A DNA stretch of 64,000 nucleotides, from positions 124,001 through 188,000 of the forward strand of contig CAZXHT010000001.1 in the NCBI GenBank assembly GCA_964640665.1. Direction: 5' to 3'. Positions 12,804 to 35,230 of this stretch are shown here, piece after piece (the first letter of the stretch is position 1; the number at the start of each line of letters is the position of its first letter). The notes beneath the pieces are model-generated. The model saw only the letters and a list, made by a program, of their open reading frames with translations. It was not told the DNA's origin and searched no databases. The stretch is from DATKYQ01 sp964640665 (lineage in GTDB: Bacteria; Myxococcota; B64-G9). The position numbers were made by a program, and so were the translations under genes.

Positions 12804-14555
12804 GTGGTGATCATGCAGAGACTGGAAAGATATTCGCTTCCCATCGTCTTGATCTCCGGATTGATTCTCTTCCTGCCAAGCCTGGGTAGCGGTTTTTTAG
12901 CCGACGATGTCTATCACCTTGCCATTCTTGAGCATGTCGACGGACTGCCCAACCCGGGACCCCTGTCCCTGTACACTTTCGACGATGGAGATACCACCAG
13001 TATGGGCCCGCTACAGGGCAGACTCTCGAGTTGGTGGGCCTCCGCCGACTTCCGGATGAATTTCTTCAGGCCACTGGCCTGCGTGTTTCACCTTCTCGAC
13101 CATCGGCTCTACGGGCTCAACCCCCTCGGCTACCACGCCACGTCATTGTTCCTGTGGGGTCTGCTGCTGGTCATGGTGGTCCTATTATTTCGTGAATTTA
13201 CACGCGATTTTGATCAGAGTCCTGCAATCGCCATGCTGGCCGGGTTGTTTTTTGCCCTTGACGACGTCCATGCCCTGAATGTTTCCTGGCTGGCCAACCG
13301 ACATGTCCTGCTCGGCGCTTTGTTTTCCCTGGGCGCCATGCTTCACTACCACCGGTTCCGCAAGAACGGAAAGATCCGTTCGTTGGTTATAACCTTGCTG
13401 TTGTTTTTGTTGGGCTTATTATCGACCGAGGGCTCGATAGCCCTGGTCTGCTGGATTGCGGCCTACGAGCTAAGCATACGCAGGGATCGGGCGGTCGTGT
13501 GCCTGAGGGCGGCAGCCCCCGCCCTGGCTCTCGCGCTGGGATACCTCATCTTGTACAGGGCGTTGGGATATGGAAGCTCTGGATCCGGGTTCTATCTTGA
13601 CCCCCTGTCGGATCCCATGGGTTTCATGTGGCAGAGGGTTTTCAAGGGCATCCCGTTCCTTCTGGCCGGGGCACTGACTCCCGTGAAGGCCGAGATCGGG
13701 CTTATCATGATTACCTCCGACGCCTGGTGGCCCCTGCTGCTGGCCTGGGGAATCGTGCTGGCGGTCAGCCTGGTACTCGTTCCCCTCTTGCGTCGCGACC
13801 GGCTGGCACGGTTCATGGCGCTCGCGGCCTTGCTCAGCTTGCTGCCCCAGTTGGTGGCTCTGCCGCACAATCGATTGTTGTTACTGCCCAGTGTGGGCTT
13901 CGCCTGGGTGCTGGCCGCTTATGTGGTAGGCGCTCTGCGAACCGGATGGACGGACGGATCCTCTGAACCCGGTTGGGTTCGCAGGCTAATCGCCGTACTT
14001 ATTGTTTCTCTCCACATGCTGGTGGCGCCGGTACAGGCGGTGCTCGCTACCATCCGACTCGGACAGGATGCCCGGCGGGAACGCGCCGTGGCCGAGAGAT
14101 CCCAGATGCCTGGGAACCCGGAGGCCGGGGACGCCCGCGTGATACTGATCAGCGGCCCCGAAGACGGCCTGTTCATTGCCGGTCAGCGCCTCCTGTTGGG
14201 CTTTTCTCTTCCCAAGGCGATCTGGGTGGTCTCGCAGGGAAAAGGCGAGTTTCGCTTCGACCGCACCGGGGAAGCCTCGTTCTCGCTTAAGGTGATCAGC
14301 GGTTCAATCCTCGAAGGCATCGGCGCGCTGGTCTACCGGAAAGACTTCTCTTTCCGTAAAGGGGAGCGTTTCAGGCAAGGAGCGATGGAGATTACCATCA
14401 TGGATGTGGAGGGAGATCACATACGGAAAATACTCGTAGTTATTGACCGTCCTCTCGATCGATCGGATGTCTGGCTGATGATCTGGGACGGCTCCCGGTA
14501 TACACGTCTGCGGATGCCTGCCTGGACTCCGCGTGAGACCCACCACCATGACTGA
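12804..14555 (+). CDS. GT-C-like polytopic membrane protein (putative dolichyl/polyprenyl-phosphate-sugar glycosyltransferase)
   Basis: 583 residues with roughly ten hydrophobic helices. After the first helix comes FLADDVYHL, an Asp pair in the first external loop as in GT-C glycosyltransferases, which move sugars from polyprenyl-phosphate donors outside the membrane. A hydrophilic C-terminal domain of about 150 residues ends with WLMIWDGSRYTRLRMP. It is clearly paralogous to the minus-strand gene at 17076-18806: both share the Asp-pair loop, SWLANRH/SWIAYRY and KGERFRQGAM/EGERFLQGAM. The GTG at 12804 or the ATG at 12813 may be the start. The stop overlaps the next gene's start, so the two are translationally coupled. 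The enzymatic activity is inferred only from topology and motifs. Confidence 0.7.
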   Translation: MVIMQRLERYSLPIVLISGLILFLPSLGSGFLADDVYHLAILEHVDGLPNPGPLSLYTFDDGDTTSMGPLQGRLSSWWASADFRMNFFRPLACVFHLLDHRLYGLNPLGYHATSLFLWGLLLVMVVLLFREFTRDFDQSPAIAMLAGLFFALDDVHALNVSWLANRHVLLGALFSLGAMLHYHRFRKNGKIRSLVITLLLFLLGLLSTEGSIALVCWIAAYELSIRRDRAVVCLRAAAPALALALGYLILYRALGYGSSGSGFYLDPLSDPMGFMWQRVFKGIPFLLAGALTPVKAEIGLIMITSDAWWPLLLAWGIVLAVSLVLVPLLRRDRLARFMALAALLSLLPQLVALPHNRLLLLPSVGFAWVLAAYVVGALRTGWTDGSSEPGWVRRLIAVLIVSLHMLVAPVQAVLATIRLGQDARRERAVAERSQMPGNPEAGDARVILISGPEDGLFIAGQRLLLGFSLPKAIWVVSQGKGEFRFDRTGEASFSLKVISGSILEGIGALVYRKDFSFRKGERFRQGAMEITIMDVEGDHIRKILVVIDRPLDRSDVWLMIWDGSRYTRLRMPAWTPRETHHHD

Positions 14556-16998
14556 CGAACGGAACACTCCGCGTTCGTTGCCGCGGACAAACGATGGAGC
14601 CTTGTTGTTGATGGGGGGAACCAGCTTCTGCCTGCTGGTCAGCGAGGTTACCCTAGTCAGGGTCCTGTCTTTCTACTTGTTCCCCGAGGTGGTCACCCTG
14701 GCCGTCGCAATTCCCCTGCTGGGGCTGGGGGCCGCCGGCTCGGTATACAGCGCTCTGCGCAATCGCGGTCTCGAAGGGCACCGCCGCCGGCTATGTGTGT
14801 GGGTGCTCGCGACATGCATTTCGGGAGCGCTGTTCTTCCGCCTTGCACCTTACATGCCGGTGGACCTGTCTCGCCTGACCCAGGGGAGCGAGATCGCCGT
14901 TTTCGCCATTTTCTTGTTGATGCTTGCGATTCCCTTTTTCTTCGGCGGCATGATTCTGTGCGAACTTCTCGCCGAGCGTGCTCAGTTCGTGGCGCAGCGC
15001 TACGCGGCCGATCTGGTTGCCGCGGCCTTGGGAGCTTGTGCCGCCGTCCTGCTCATCGGACCCTTCGGAGCTCCCCGGCTGTTGCTGGCCGCCCATGGTC
15101 TGGTAGCCTTATGCGCCATCCCCATCGCCCGAAAGGCCGGGTCCCTCTTCAGTGTATTCGTAATCGGAGCCGGTTGCGTCGTGGCTATGTCTGTAGCCAC
15201 CTTGTTCGTTGTGGGCGACCCGGATCTGCCGCTACCCTGGAAAATCGGCGGGCGATTGCCCCGGGGTGTCAAACCGATTGAGCATCACTGGACCCCGTAT
15301 TGCCGAATCGACCTGCTGGATGAGCTCGAGTTGCATCCCATTTTCGGCGGGGGCATGGCCCCAAAGTATTCCGGCATCCGAGTAAAAATGATGGGAATCA
15401 CCCAGGATGCCACCGCTCCGACCGCGCTCATCCGGCTCAAAGGCGGAAACCTGGACCAGGCCCGCTGGACTCGCCACATGCTTCAGGCGCTGCCGTACTA
15501 CGTGATTCGACCGGACCAGGTCGCCGTCGTGGGTGCCGGTGGGGGACCGGACGTATTGGCGGCGCTGGTCGCTGGCGCCAGGCATGTCACCGCCATCGAG
15601 ATCAACCCGGTGATCGTCGGTATGCTCGAAGATAGCTATGCCGATTACACCGGCCATCTGGCCCAGCGACCGGACGTCTCCCTGGTTTGCGTGGACGGCC
15701 GGTCGTACTTGGCGACCACCGACCGATCGTTCGACGTCATCCAGTTGTCCGGAGTCGACACCTTCACCAGTGGCACACTATGCTCGCTTGCCATGACCGA
15801 GAACTACCTCTACACGGTGGAAGCGATGGACGTGATGTACGAGCGGCTCGAAGAGGGAGGAGTTCTTTCATACAGCCGCTGGTTCCACCAACCTCCTCGC
15901 GAGATCCTGCGGATTGTCAGCACCATGCTGGAAATGCTCGAACGCCGCGGTATCAGCGCCCCCGAAAACCGCTTTCTGGTGGTGGCACAAACTTCCCGGG
16001 GTTCCTGGGCCGATGTGCTGCTGAAACGCGGTGAGTTCACCAAGGAGGAGATCAATCGATCTCTGGCCTGGACCAAGCAGGAAGGTCTGTACCCGGTGCA
16101 CGTGCCGGGTCATTTCACTATGCCCGGGTTGAAAGAGTTGTTTTCGGCCGGCAGAGAAACCTTCATCGCCAATTACTCGTTCGACATTCGTGCCTCCACC
16201 GACGATCATCCGTTCTTTTTCAACTTCTACACCCTGGGTCATCTCTTCTCTTTCGGCATGACCAGAACCGGTCTGCCGTCAGGGTTCGAGATGCAGTATC
16301 CCGGCCAGGCCGGACCGCTGGCCTGGATTATTATGCTTGTCACCCTGGGGGTACTGGGGTTCTTCGGTCTGCTCTTCGTCTTCGGGCCACTGTTCATCTT
16401 GGCAAAACACCCCGTCCGACTCGGCCGGCACTGGCCGTTGCTGTTTTACGCCGGTGCGCTGGGACTTGGATTCATCCTGTTCGAACTCACCGCTGTTCAT
16501 CACGTCCGACTCCTGCTGGGTAGCGGCATGACAGCCTTCGCGGTAATGCTGGCCGTTCTGTTGTTTTCTGCCGGAGTAGGCGCCTGGTACTCGGGCAGGA
16601 AACCGGTGTCGGGTCCGCGGTTGCGTCTTGCGCTTGTGAGCGCCGGAGCCTGTTTTCTAGTGTATACCGCGATTTACTACACCCCCATCGTCGGCGCCCT
16701 GGAGGGTTCGGGGCTATTCGTTCGCCTGCTGGTGGTAGGGCTCACACTGATGCCGACCGGATTTTTTCTGGGCATACCGCTGCCCACGGTGCTGCGTGCT
16801 CTAGGAGGCCAGTCCGGCACAGTGGCCTGGGCCTGGGCCGTCAACGCCTTCGCCACCGTAATCGCTACGACCCTGGCCGGCATGCTGGCCCAGTGGACCG
16901 GCTACTGGCTGGTACTTTCCTCGGCTGGGCTATGTTACCTGGCAGCGTTTCTGCTGGCCAAGAGGGTGATAAGTGGCCAATCACATGAAACGTCGTAG
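14548..16998 (+). CDS. Membrane-embedded spermidine synthase-like protein
   Basis: 816 residues from the ATG at 14548, which overlaps the preceding gene's stop; a GTG at 14533 is an alternative. An N-terminal group of hydrophobic helices is followed by a soluble S-adenosylmethionine-dependent-type Rossmann domain with VAVVGAGGGPDVLAAL, VTAIEINPVIV and VCVDGRSYL, typical of the polyamine-synthase fold. Further helices follow from about residue 590. The polyamine-synthase Asp that normally follows the GGG motif region is not clearly conserved (VIQLSGVDTF in place of the canonical D-x-x-D), so the substrate may not be spermidine. Such fusions are common in delta-proteobacteria and Planctomycetes but are poorly characterised. 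Confidence 0.82.
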   Translation: MTDERNTPRSLPRTNDGALLLMGGTSFCLLVSEVTLVRVLSFYLFPEVVTLAVAIPLLGLGAAGSVYSALRNRGLEGHRRRLCVWVLATCISGALFFRLAPYMPVDLSRLTQGSEIAVFAIFLLMLAIPFFFGGMILCELLAERAQFVAQRYAADLVAAALGACAAVLLIGPFGAPRLLLAAHGLVALCAIPIARKAGSLFSVFVIGAGCVVAMSVATLFVVGDPDLPLPWKIGGRLPRGVKPIEHHWTPYCRIDLLDELELHPIFGGGMAPKYSGIRVKMMGITQDATAPTALIRLKGGNLDQARWTRHMLQALPYYVIRPDQVAVVGAGGGPDVLAALVAGARHVTAIEINPVIVGMLEDSYADYTGHLAQRPDVSLVCVDGRSYLATTDRSFDVIQLSGVDTFTSGTLCSLAMTENYLYTVEAMDVMYERLEEGGVLSYSRWFHQPPREILRIVSTMLEMLERRGISAPENRFLVVAQTSRGSWADVLLKRGEFTKEEINRSLAWTKQEGLYPVHVPGHFTMPGLKELFSAGRETFIANYSFDIRASTDDHPFFFNFYTLGHLFSFGMTRTGLPSGFEMQYPGQAGPLAWIIMLVTLGVLGFFGLLFVFGPLFILAKHPVRLGRHWPLLFYAGALGLGFILFELTAVHHVRLLLGSGMTAFAVMLAVLLFSAGVGAWYSGRKPVSGPRLRLALVSAGACFLVYTAIYYTPIVGALEGSGLFVRLLVVGLTLMPTGFFLGIPLPTVLRALGGQSGTVAWAWAVNAFATVIATTLAGMLAQWTGYWLVLSSAGLCYLAAFLLAKRVISGQSHETS

Positions 16999-17075
16999 CT
17001 TACATTAGGAATGCGAGCCCTCCCCTGACCCCGGCGGATTGCTCTATCTCGAAACCGGCTGAATTTCCGCTTTGC

Positions 17076-18806
17076 TCAGCGTCTGCCGTGCCTCCATGGA
17101 TATTTCCAGGGCAACCTGGGCACCCGGACGAAACGCTTGCCGTCCCAGACCATGAGCCAGACTTTGGGATCGTCCAGGGGGAGATCGATCGCGACGAGAA
17201 ACTCTTTCACTTTTTCCCCGATCACCTTGCGGATTGTCACTCGCATGGCACCTTGCAGAAACCGTTCTCCCTCGCGCAGGTGAAAATCCTTCCTGCACGT
17301 GTGTGCGCTCAGGTTCGCTAATAAATCGCCTTCCCGCACGATTACACCGAAAGAGTTCGAACCGGTCTGGTTGAAGAGATACTCTCCCTTCCCCATTGTA
17401 ACCACCCAGACCGCGGCAGGAAACGGCAGCCCCGCCGCCCAGCGCAGTAATGGAATAAAGTAGCTGCTCTCTCCCGTCGAGAGCAGCAGCACCCTGGCCC
17501 GGTCGGCCTCGCCCGGGCCGGGCAACTCCGAATTCATGGCCGCGGCCAGCGCCTGGTGACTTTTATTCCTGAACAGTTCCGTGACTATAACCGCATGGGC
17601 GGGCGCCAGTATGCCGTGTACCAGCACGAAAATTGCGGCCGCCCCGAGCGCCAGGCGGCCCCGCGGCAAGCCTTTCCGAAAGCGCCGCCAGGCGTCGACG
17701 ACGTATGACGCAAGCACCCAGGCCAAGCCGACCGTGGGTAAGAGCAACATGAAATTGTGCGGATGGGCGGCAGCCCCGGGCAACAGGCTTATCAGGCCTC
17801 CTAGAAACATCATACGGGCTTGAGCTTGCTCTCTTCTCGATACATGGAAAACCAAAAGGACAACGGTGGCTCCCGCCAATATCCATGCCGCGGCCAGCGA
17901 CCAGTGTACGCCGGTGCCAACATGCGGGAAACTCATCTCGGCCGGAACCGGCGTCAGCGCGCCGGTGATCAGACATGGCAACCTGACCGTCACGACCTGC
18001 CAGAAAAGGGCGAGCGGCTGCATGAGTTGATTCAGGAAACAATCGGAGCCGGCATTAGCATGCCCGGTTGCGGTATAAGCAAGTATGTAGACCGCCGCCG
18101 AGCATACAAACGGCGTCACGCGCAACACTCTGCCGGCCGGCTTGCCTGTTCCGAGAACGAGTTCATATGCGGCAATCCAAACCACCGTGGCAAGCGAACC
18201 CTCGGCCGACAGGAAGGCCAACCAGATAAAGAACAGGGCCAGCCAAAGCGACCGGCGGCGATCCCGGCCGCGGTAGAGGTGATACTGCCAGAGTGCGGCG
18301 ACGGAGAACAGTGCTCCCAGTATACTGTAGCGATAGGCAATCCACGAAATGTTCAGCACGTGGGCCTCGTCGAACGCGAAGAAGATCCCGGCCAGCAACA
18401 ACACCGCGGAAGGCTTGCGCGGATCGCTTTCCAGGCTGCGAAAGAAGATCATGACTACCAGCAAGAGCAGGCCCCACAGAACCAGGCTGGACACATGAAA
18501 CCCGAAAGGCCCCCGCGCATACAGCAGGTGATCTAGCCGGAAGACCGCATCCGCAAGGGGGCGTAAGAGATCCTTTCGAAAGTCGGACGCGACCCACCAG
18601 GGATAGACCTGGCCCTGGATCGGCCCCATGCCGTCGTCTACGCCGTCGAGGACGGCGAGTTGGTATAAGTCATCCCCCACGAAGCCCACGTCCAGGCTTG
18701 GCAGGTACAACGTCACGCCCAACGCCACAACCATGAGCAACGAGTGTCGTCGCAACCACCCATGAATTCTCGTCAGGCTTTTGCTCATCGACGGCAACGA
18801 TATCAT
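17076..18806 (-). CDS. GT-C-like polytopic membrane protein, paralogue of the 12804 gene
   Basis: 576 residues, or 570 if translation starts at the ATG at 18788 (MSKSLTRIHG). No convincing ribosome site decides this. It has about ten hydrophobic helices with the external-loop motif FVGDDLYQL, then WWVASDFRKDLLRPLAD, which matches WWASADFRMNFFRPLA of its plus-strand paralogue. The C-terminal soluble domain shares QGAMRVTIRKV and WLMVWDGKRF with it. The role is probably transfer of a lipid-linked sugar, by analogy with GT-C enzymes. The two copies flank the spermidine-synthase-like gene in opposite orientations, which suggests an old duplication with inversion. Confidence 0.7.
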   Translation of the reverse strand: MISLPSMSKSLTRIHGWLRRHSLLMVVALGVTLYLPSLDVGFVGDDLYQLAVLDGVDDGMGPIQGQVYPWWVASDFRKDLLRPLADAVFRLDHLLYARGPFGFHVSSLVLWGLLLLVVMIFFRSLESDPRKPSAVLLLAGIFFAFDEAHVLNISWIAYRYSILGALFSVAALWQYHLYRGRDRRRSLWLALFFIWLAFLSAEGSLATVVWIAAYELVLGTGKPAGRVLRVTPFVCSAAVYILAYTATGHANAGSDCFLNQLMQPLALFWQVVTVRLPCLITGALTPVPAEMSFPHVGTGVHWSLAAAWILAGATVVLLVFHVSRREQAQARMMFLGGLISLLPGAAAHPHNFMLLLPTVGLAWVLASYVVDAWRRFRKGLPRGRLALGAAAIFVLVHGILAPAHAVIVTELFRNKSHQALAAAMNSELPGPGEADRARVLLLSTGESSYFIPLLRWAAGLPFPAAVWVVTMGKGEYLFNQTGSNSFGVIVREGDLLANLSAHTCRKDFHLREGERFLQGAMRVTIRKVIGEKVKEFLVAIDLPLDDPKVWLMVWDGKRFVRVPRLPWKYPWRHGRR

Positions 18807-18900
18807 AGTGGTTGCCGAGTCACATCAACCGTGACAGCTTTTTTTCAGCATGGTAATACTAACTGGTGCCCGTCTCGATACGCCAATTTTGGTTTTGAAC

Positions 18901-21069
18901 ATGAGTAAGTCGGCAGAAAATATCCTTCGTATCATTTCCCCCTTGTTCGTGGTCGGCCTGGGCATCGCTTTGTATTCCGGTGCGTTGAAGGCTCCGTTCA
19001 CCGATGATGATGTCCTGGTCGCCCTGGAGAGCCCCCAGGCATACGATTCGTCCAACGCCTTGAGATACCTTTTTCACGACCTGGACTGGGTGGTTCCCGA
19101 GAACCTCGACCAAGCCTCGAATTCCAGTGAAAAACCCAGCAGGTTCGGTCTTTACCGGCCTCTCTTGATAACCTCCATCATCATCGACACATTCCTGTGG
19201 CATCATGATCCCTTCGGATGGCGACTTACCAACCTGATACTCTTCCTTACCTCTGCGCTCCTGGTGCTTGGTCTTTCGATACGGTTTCTCGGATCTAGAA
19301 TCGGAGGGTTGACCGCTGCCTTGCTCTTCGTGGCCCATCCAATTCACATCGAGGCGGTCGTGAGTCTGCTTGGCGGCCGGGCGGAGTTGCTGGCCTTCAT
19401 CTGTCTGGCAGCAGCCTGGTGGCTGTTTCTCGGCGGTGACAAGCGATCCGGTGCACGCAGGTGGGCCGGTGATATAGGCTCGGCCTGTCTGTTCATGCTC
19501 GGGCTCTGGTCGAAGGAGAACGCAATAGTCCTGCCCGGCATCCTGTTTCTGGCCGGCTGGAGCATACGAGGCCAGTCGTTCAGGACGCTAATAATCCGTC
19601 TAGTACCGCACATACTGGTATTTGGCGTGTATATGGCCATACGTCTGTCAGTCGTTGGCCGGGTCGCAGCCAACGACTGGTCGCTCGCTTTCGGAGATGC
19701 CTCATTCGTGCAGATCTTCCTTACGATGATGACCGTCATGGCCATGTACTTACGGCTGGCAATTCTGCCCTACCCCATTTTGCATCCGGATTGTTACAGG
19801 AACATGCCGGCCACCGTATCCCTCCCAGAGGGCGTGTTTTGCGCGGTGTTGGTTCTCGGTTTGATCGGAGCGGCCGGCTGGCTGCTGATCCTCAGCCGCA
19901 AGCGCGGACGGCCGCTCTTCTGGGCGTTCAGCCTGCTGCTTTTCTACGGGTGCCTGGTCCCGGTGTCACAAATAGTTCCTTTCCGGGTGATAATGGCAAC
20001 GCGTTTCCTATACCTGCCATCTCTGGCCTTGTGCCTCTTGGCCGGACATCTCGCCATGCGCGTCTATGAACATCGCCGCTGGATTTTAGCGGCCGCCGGC
20101 GTTCCCCTCCTCGCGGCATACTCTCTTGGTACTCTTGTCACCATCCCTGACTGTATCGATCTGGATCGTATGTACAGTATGGTGATAAAATGTGATCCTG
20201 GTTCTCCCAGCCCCTACAACAACCTCGGCACCTATCGATTGAGGAAGGGAAAACCGGCCGAGGCGTTACCCTTCTTCCGTAAGGCATTGACGCTCGATCC
20301 AGGGTATTCGCAAGCCCTTTACAACCTGGCCTATACTCTCTCCTTGATGAAGAGAAACAATGAGGCGGAAACCGCTTACCACGAGACCCTCGCCGTCGAT
20401 CCTTCTCACGACAGGGCCTGGAACAACCTGGGCATCCTGCTACAGGTCAAAGGCAACATTGCCGGAGCCAGTGAATGTTTCGAACGGGCGATCGACGCCG
20501 ACCCAAGGCAACCAGCCGCGTTCGTCAACCTTGGCAGCCTGGAGCAGCGGCAAGGTGATTTCACGCGGGCCGAGAAACATTTTCGACTGGCGCTGAAGAT
20601 CGCTCCCAGGCTTACCGAAGCGCGCTTCAACCTTGGCCGGCTTCTTGAACAAACCGGGCGCGGCGGCGAGGCCGAGCGGCAATACCTTAAAATAATCAAC
20701 AATCGCCCGGACTACGCCATGGCCCACAACAACCTGGCCAACATCATCAAGGAAAGGGGCCTAATTGGTCCAGCGCTTGAACACTACCTGGCGGCGATCG
20801 AGGCCGATCCGAATTGCCTGGCCGCGCACTACAACCTCGGCAAGCTGCTCCTGTCAACCCGAAAACCGCAGGAAGCCGAGAAACATTTCGAGATAGTGAC
20901 CGCGCGACAACCCGGCAATCTCGATGCCTGGCTGGGGTTGGCCTACGCCAGACTCGATCAGGGCAAAATCGTGCGGGCGAGGGAAGCCGCCGCCAAGGCC
21001 GCCGGCCTGGCCCCGGCGGAAGCGCGTGTGAAAAGCCTGCTGGACAAGTTCCCAAGGCCCGGGCCGTAA
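18901..21069 (+). CDS. TMTC-like membrane protein with C-terminal TPR array
   Basis: 722 residues from the ATG at 18901; the frame is open from an ATG at 18850. The N-terminal half is polytopic with FTDDDVLVAL in the first loop, RFGLYRPLL, and HPIHIEAVVSLLGGRAELLA. These match the TMTC/DUF1736 family of O-mannosyltransferase-like proteins. The C-terminal half (about residue 420 on) is a run of TPR units with PSPYNNLGTYRL, YSQALYNLAYTL, RAWNNLGILL, AAFVNLGSL, EARFNLGRL and LAAHYNLGKLL. TMTC proteins mannosylate secreted proteins in animals; bacterial members are little studied. It completes a cluster of three GT-C-like genes and may act on the extracytoplasmic lipoproteins next to it, which is inference. 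Confidence 0.8.
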   Translation: MSKSAENILRIISPLFVVGLGIALYSGALKAPFTDDDVLVALESPQAYDSSNALRYLFHDLDWVVPENLDQASNSSEKPSRFGLYRPLLITSIIIDTFLWHHDPFGWRLTNLILFLTSALLVLGLSIRFLGSRIGGLTAALLFVAHPIHIEAVVSLLGGRAELLAFICLAAAWWLFLGGDKRSGARRWAGDIGSACLFMLGLWSKENAIVLPGILFLAGWSIRGQSFRTLIIRLVPHILVFGVYMAIRLSVVGRVAANDWSLAFGDASFVQIFLTMMTVMAMYLRLAILPYPILHPDCYRNMPATVSLPEGVFCAVLVLGLIGAAGWLLILSRKRGRPLFWAFSLLLFYGCLVPVSQIVPFRVIMATRFLYLPSLALCLLAGHLAMRVYEHRRWILAAAGVPLLAAYSLGTLVTIPDCIDLDRMYSMVIKCDPGSPSPYNNLGTYRLRKGKPAEALPFFRKALTLDPGYSQALYNLAYTLSLMKRNNEAETAYHETLAVDPSHDRAWNNLGILLQVKGNIAGASECFERAIDADPRQPAAFVNLGSLEQRQGDFTRAEKHFRLALKIAPRLTEARFNLGRLLEQTGRGGEAERQYLKIINNRPDYAMAHNNLANIIKERGLIGPALEHYLAAIEADPNCLAAHYNLGKLLLSTRKPQEAEKHFEIVTARQPGNLDAWLGLAYARLDQGKIVRAREAAAKAAGLAPAEARVKSLLDKFPRPGP

Positions 21070-21101
21070 GACAAAACCCTGACCAACTCAACTCGCCGTT
21101 A

Positions 21102-33686
<12,585 letters not shown>

Positions 33687-33854
33687 CTCATCGTCTCCCG
33701 TCCTGCCCAACGTCCAGACAGTAAAAAAGCGGACCGCCATACCTCTTCCTGATAGCTGCCGACCAATCCGATTATCTGACTACATTTTAAAGGATCCGCC
33801 CAAAAAAGGCAAGGCGCCGATACGGGGGGAACTAGTTATCTTGACGGGAAAAAG

Positions 33855-34307
33855 CTACTTCCGACAGTCAGTTGCCAGGCGGATGGGAATAACGACTTTC
33901 TCGCCCCTCTTTACCTGCCCCTGCCCGCATCCACAAGCCAGGACCTGGCTTGTGGATGCGGCTTCGATATAGAACATGAGCATGCCCTCGGGAAGCTCGG
34001 CCAACGTTAAAGTGACGCTTTCCGTGGCGCTGACGGACTGTCCGCCGCGCTTGACGAAATCGGTCGAGTAATCGAGCACGCTCTTTTCCGCCTGTGAACC
34101 CATGAAGTCTTCACAGGCCGCCTGGGACCCATCGGAAAGCTGAAGAGGCAGGACATAGTAATTGATCGTCGTCGTGTCCTGCGGCAAATCGCGCGGCTTA
34201 AACTCGAGGCTCAACGAGATGCCACGGAAATCATCTCCGCCGCACGAAGCGCCAACGGCAAGCGCCAGAGCAAGGACTACAGACAGTATTGTTGTCTGGC
34301 TTTTCAT
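33855..34307 (-). CDS. Small hypothetical lipoprotein
   Basis: 150 residues with a signal peptide ending in the lipobox VGASC (Cys22) followed by GGDD. No known domain is recognised. The C-terminal part has a Cys cluster (LACGCGQG) and ends with LATDCRK. It lies 8 bases downstream of the TPR protein gene on the same strand, so the two are probably co-transcribed. A perfect 16-bp inverted repeat (33925-33961) lies inside its coding sequence. Confidence 0.72.
   Translation of the reverse strand: MKSQTTILSVVLALALAVGASCGGDDFRGISLSLEFKPRDLPQDTTTINYYVLPLQLSDGSQAACEDFMGSQAEKSVLDYSTDFVKRGGQSVSATESVTLTLAELPEGMLMFYIEAASTSQVLACGCGQGQVKRGEKVVIPIRLATDCRK
33925..33961. repeat. Perfect 16-bp inverted repeat with 5-base loop inside a coding gene
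   Basis: Arm 33925-33940 (CCGCATCCACAAGCCA) and arm 33946-33961 are exact reverse complements around GGACC. The hairpin lies near the 3' end of the lipoprotein gene and codes for the segment around TSQVLACGC. There is no T-run next to it, so it is not a classical terminator. Confidence 0.85.
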
Positions 34308-34315
34308 TGATTCCT

Positions 34316-35230
34316 CTAGCGTATAACCAGCACGGCCTGTCCGGTGGTTGGCTGGGATCTACCGCCCCCGGCCGTCACGCCAAAATAGGTCCCCGCGGCG
34401 ATCCCGGCGGCCCCCACTCCGATCAGCGTCCAGAACCACCAACTCTTGAGCACGGACGTGGAGCGGGCGCCTTCGGGCACTTTTCCGGCCATGAGATTTA
34501 TCCTGAACGTCGCCGGCTGCTTGGGATTGCCCATGTTCGCGACCCAGCGGCCCTTGGCGTCGCTGCCCGCGATGTAATAGTCGATGAACATCTCCACTTC
34601 GTCGGTCAGGTGCCAGATGAAGGGGATGTAGCCGACGTAGGTGCGGGTGCCCGCCTCTCGTCCGCCTGCCTTGGCGGGCCGCATCTGCGCACTGGAGTAC
34701 TCGGGATCGCCACGGCGCCGGTAGTATACCTGCATCCGGCGCAGTCGACTATGTATATCGACCACGTAAGCCTTCACCTCGATTCGCTCCGCGGCCGAGA
34801 TCTCCCGGATGGGAGTGTGGCGCATAATAACCTTGTCCCGCTTCTGGATGCTTTGCTTGACCTTGTTGAAGAAGTTGAGGATCTTCGGCGAGGTCAAAAG
34901 GGGGTTCATCTCATAGTTCGGACTTACCTTCAGAAGAAGCTCGAAGGCGCGGACGGCGTACTTCTTCTGCCCCTGAACGATGTAGATCGAGCCCATGTAC
35001 TTGTATATCTCGACGATGTCCTTGCGGGTGGTGCCCTTGACCCTGATAGCCGTCTTCAACTTTTTCAACGCGTCGCGGTACTGCAGGTTGTCGTAGAGGA
35101 TCTTGGCCTCTTTGAGTTGCAGGTTGCCCCTGCCGAAGTCATTGACTTGCGACCAGGCCGGCTGCGAGGCGGACAGCACGCACAGGCAAAGTGCGGCGCG
35201 GGCCATACTACGGGTGATCTTTCCTGTCAC
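34316..35230 (-). CDS. TPR-containing secreted protein with C-terminal membrane segment
   Basis: 304 residues from a GTG at 35230 with GGGAGG about five bases upstream. A signal peptide (ARAALCLCVLSASQPAWS) precedes a helical region with TPR-like spacing (AKILYDNLQYRDALKKLKTA; YKYMGSIYIVQGQKKYAVRAFELL). A beta-rich middle part follows, and a single membrane segment (WWFWTLIGVGAAGIAAGTYFG) lies near the C-terminus. Proteins of this layout are common in Myxococcota, usually without a known function and often beside PEGA-domain kinases, as here. It diverges from the kinase gene at 35395 across 164 bases that must hold both promoters. Confidence 0.78.
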   Translation of the reverse strand: MTGKITRSMARAALCLCVLSASQPAWSQVNDFGRGNLQLKEAKILYDNLQYRDALKKLKTAIRVKGTTRKDIVEIYKYMGSIYIVQGQKKYAVRAFELLLKVSPNYEMNPLLTSPKILNFFNKVKQSIQKRDKVIMRHTPIREISAAERIEVKAYVVDIHSRLRRMQVYYRRRGDPEYSSAQMRPAKAGGREAGTRTYVGYIPFIWHLTDEVEMFIDYYIAGSDAKGRWVANMGNPKQPATFRINLMAGKVPEGARSTSVLKSWWFWTLIGVGAAGIAAGTYFGVTAGGGRSQPTTGQAVLVIR

